Positions 63,249 to 64,000 of a stretch of DNA of 64,000 nucleotides are shown in pieces. The notes below the pieces were generated by a model. The model was not told where the DNA came from. It searched no databases and saw only the letters and a program-made list of their open reading frames with translations. The stretch is from Nitrospira sp. (lineage in GTDB: Bacteria > Nitrospirota > Nitrospiria > Nitrospirales > UBA8639): assembly GCA_011523385.1 (NCBI GenBank), contig WTGX01000017.1, forward strand, positions 143,553 to 207,552. Direction: 5' to 3'. The position numbers were made by a program, and so were the translations under genes. The stretch's first letter is position 1. Every line of letters starts with the position of its first letter.

Positions 63249-63779
63249 ATGGAAGAAATCAAAGATGAACTCAAGGATATTATCGTCGGCTTGGAGCAGC
63301 GCATAACTGCGTATGAAACCAAGCTCAAAGACTTCAAGAAAAAAAGGGAGAGGCTCAATGAAGAAATTGCGACCATTGAGAAATACTTGGAGTTGGCAAA
63401 GACGCTCTATCGAGTTGAAGCTGACAAAGCGAAATTGGCCAGCCTCTCCAGCCAAATCATTTCTGATAAAACGGGCGCCCCACCACTACCGGTCACGGAT
63501 GTCACGGATCAATCCAAGGAAATCCTTCTGGGGCGCAGCAAATACGTCGGGATGAGCGTTCCGGACGCCGCGTTCATCATTTTCCGGGAAACGCGAGGAC
63601 CCATGCATGCCAAAGAATTGTGTCAGCGTCTCCTTGAGGGGGGCATGCAGATCAGAGGAAAAACACCGGTGACGTCGATTGCGACCTCGCTCAAACGAGA
63701 TCCCCGTTTCAAAAAAGTTGGACCGAATACCTTTGCTAACGTGGAGTCAACCGAAAAGTCCGTGAACGCTTCCGGATGA
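63249..63779 (+). CDS. Coiled-coil plus HARE-HTH-like winged-helix protein
   Basis: 176 aa. Residues 1-70 form a charged coiled coil (EEIKDELKDIIVGLEQRITAYETKLKDFKKKRERL). Residues 98-165 resemble a HARE-HTH winged helix (SVPDAAFIIFRETRGPMHAKELCQRLLEGG..TSIATSLKRDPRFKKVGPNTFAN), a domain linking DNA-modification and restriction contexts. Possibly a DNA-binding regulator of itself via the inverted repeat. Confidence 0.75.
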   Translation: MEEIKDELKDIIVGLEQRITAYETKLKDFKKKRERLNEEIATIEKYLELAKTLYRVEADKAKLASLSSQIISDKTGAPPLPVTDVTDQSKEILLGRSKYVGMSVPDAAFIIFRETRGPMHAKELCQRLLEGGMQIRGKTPVTSIATSLKRDPRFKKVGPNTFANVESTEKSVNASG

Positions 63780-63858
63780 CAAGTCCGGATACACGTGACT
63801 CGATGAACAAGAGAGTCGTTCATCATTATTGCCGCAACGCTGGAAGGAGGTGAGACTT

Positions 63859-64000
63859 TTGGCAACAGCAAAGAAGAAGGCACCGGCCAAGAAGGCTGCC
63901 AAGAAGAAGGCACCGGCTAAGAAGGCTGCCAAGAAGAAAGCTCCCGCCAAGAAGGCTGCCAAGAAGAAGGCACCGGCTAAGAAGGCTGCCAAGAAGAAAG
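63859..64000 (+). CDS. Lys/Ala/Pro-rich histone H1-like protein, 3' end beyond window
   Basis: TTG at 63859 with GGAAGGAGG upstream. It reads MATAKKKAPAKKAAKKKAP and continues in 10-residue steps (KKKAPAKKAA), mirrored by a 30-bp tandem repeat from about 63871. Such basic repeats bind DNA and condense nucleoids. Open to the window end. Confidence 0.75.
   Translation, partial: MATAKKKAPAKKAAKKKAPAKKAAKKKAPAKKAAKKKAPAKKAAKKK

Noticed and set aside
63870..64000. CRISPR-like array
   Set aside because: The 30-bp units are contiguous without spacers and encode a Lys/Ala/Pro repeat in frame.

Overview
The window looks like a chromosomal segment of a GC-rich Gram-negative bacterium. It has outer-membrane efflux (TolC, RND and HlyD-type genes), the tig-clpP-clpX order, ffs-dnaX-ybaB-recR, a split F0 cluster (atpZ/I-B-E-F), rlmN-larE and DUF502. 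The gene style would fit Nitrospirota or a neighbouring phylum, but that is inference from gene content and no rRNA is present to settle it.

Layout. 1-7.4 kb: the 3' part of a topoisomerase III gene, clpX-clpP-tig, tRNA-Leu, a membrane protein and tRNA-Ser. 7.5-15.9 kb: an almost entirely minus-strand metal-homeostasis block. From the distal end it holds a COG0523/CobW GTPase, a WD40 protein, a small conserved protein, a ZIP transporter, an autoregulated merR followed by a 51-residue protein with 17 cysteines, a second-copy-style ribosomal operon (rpsN-rpsR-rpmB-rpmG) and a three-gene oxidoreductase cassette beside tRNA-Ser. 16.4-34.8 kb: housekeeping genes (SRP RNA, dnaX, ybaB, recR, prfC), a nucleotidyltransferase pair, a decayed mazEF, a tripartite efflux system, and a RiPP-type radical SAM enzyme next to a pterin dehydratase.

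34.8-56 kb is the accessory region. The first operon (35.3-43.5 kb) encodes an excisionase-like HTH, RadC, a nuclease-methylase fusion, a two-TRD specificity protein, a degenerate PHP/SMC-like ATPase and an AlbA_2 protein. It has no HsdR helicase. The second block (46.9-55.5 kb) is a DNA phosphorothioation locus: dndC, dndD, a DndE-HerA fusion, a GIY-YIG nuclease and a DGQHR (DndB-like) protein, facing a convergent dndA operon. Between them lie an NCS2 permease with a cytoplasmic ATPase-like tail, a LAGLIDADG endonuclease gene, and a tmRNA gene whose T-loop is split by a compact group I intron of about 258 nt. The tmRNA and its intron are absent from any protein-level view and are the clearest hidden feature.

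56.5-64 kb returns to core genes: pabB/pabC, F0 ATP synthase genes, larE, rlmN, a HARE-HTH-like protein and the start of a Lys/Ala-rich histone-like protein. Small palindromic repeats are scattered through the window, and several are translated in frame inside or at the end of genes (dnaX, pabC, the small gene at 6.1 kb, the atpZ/I stop).
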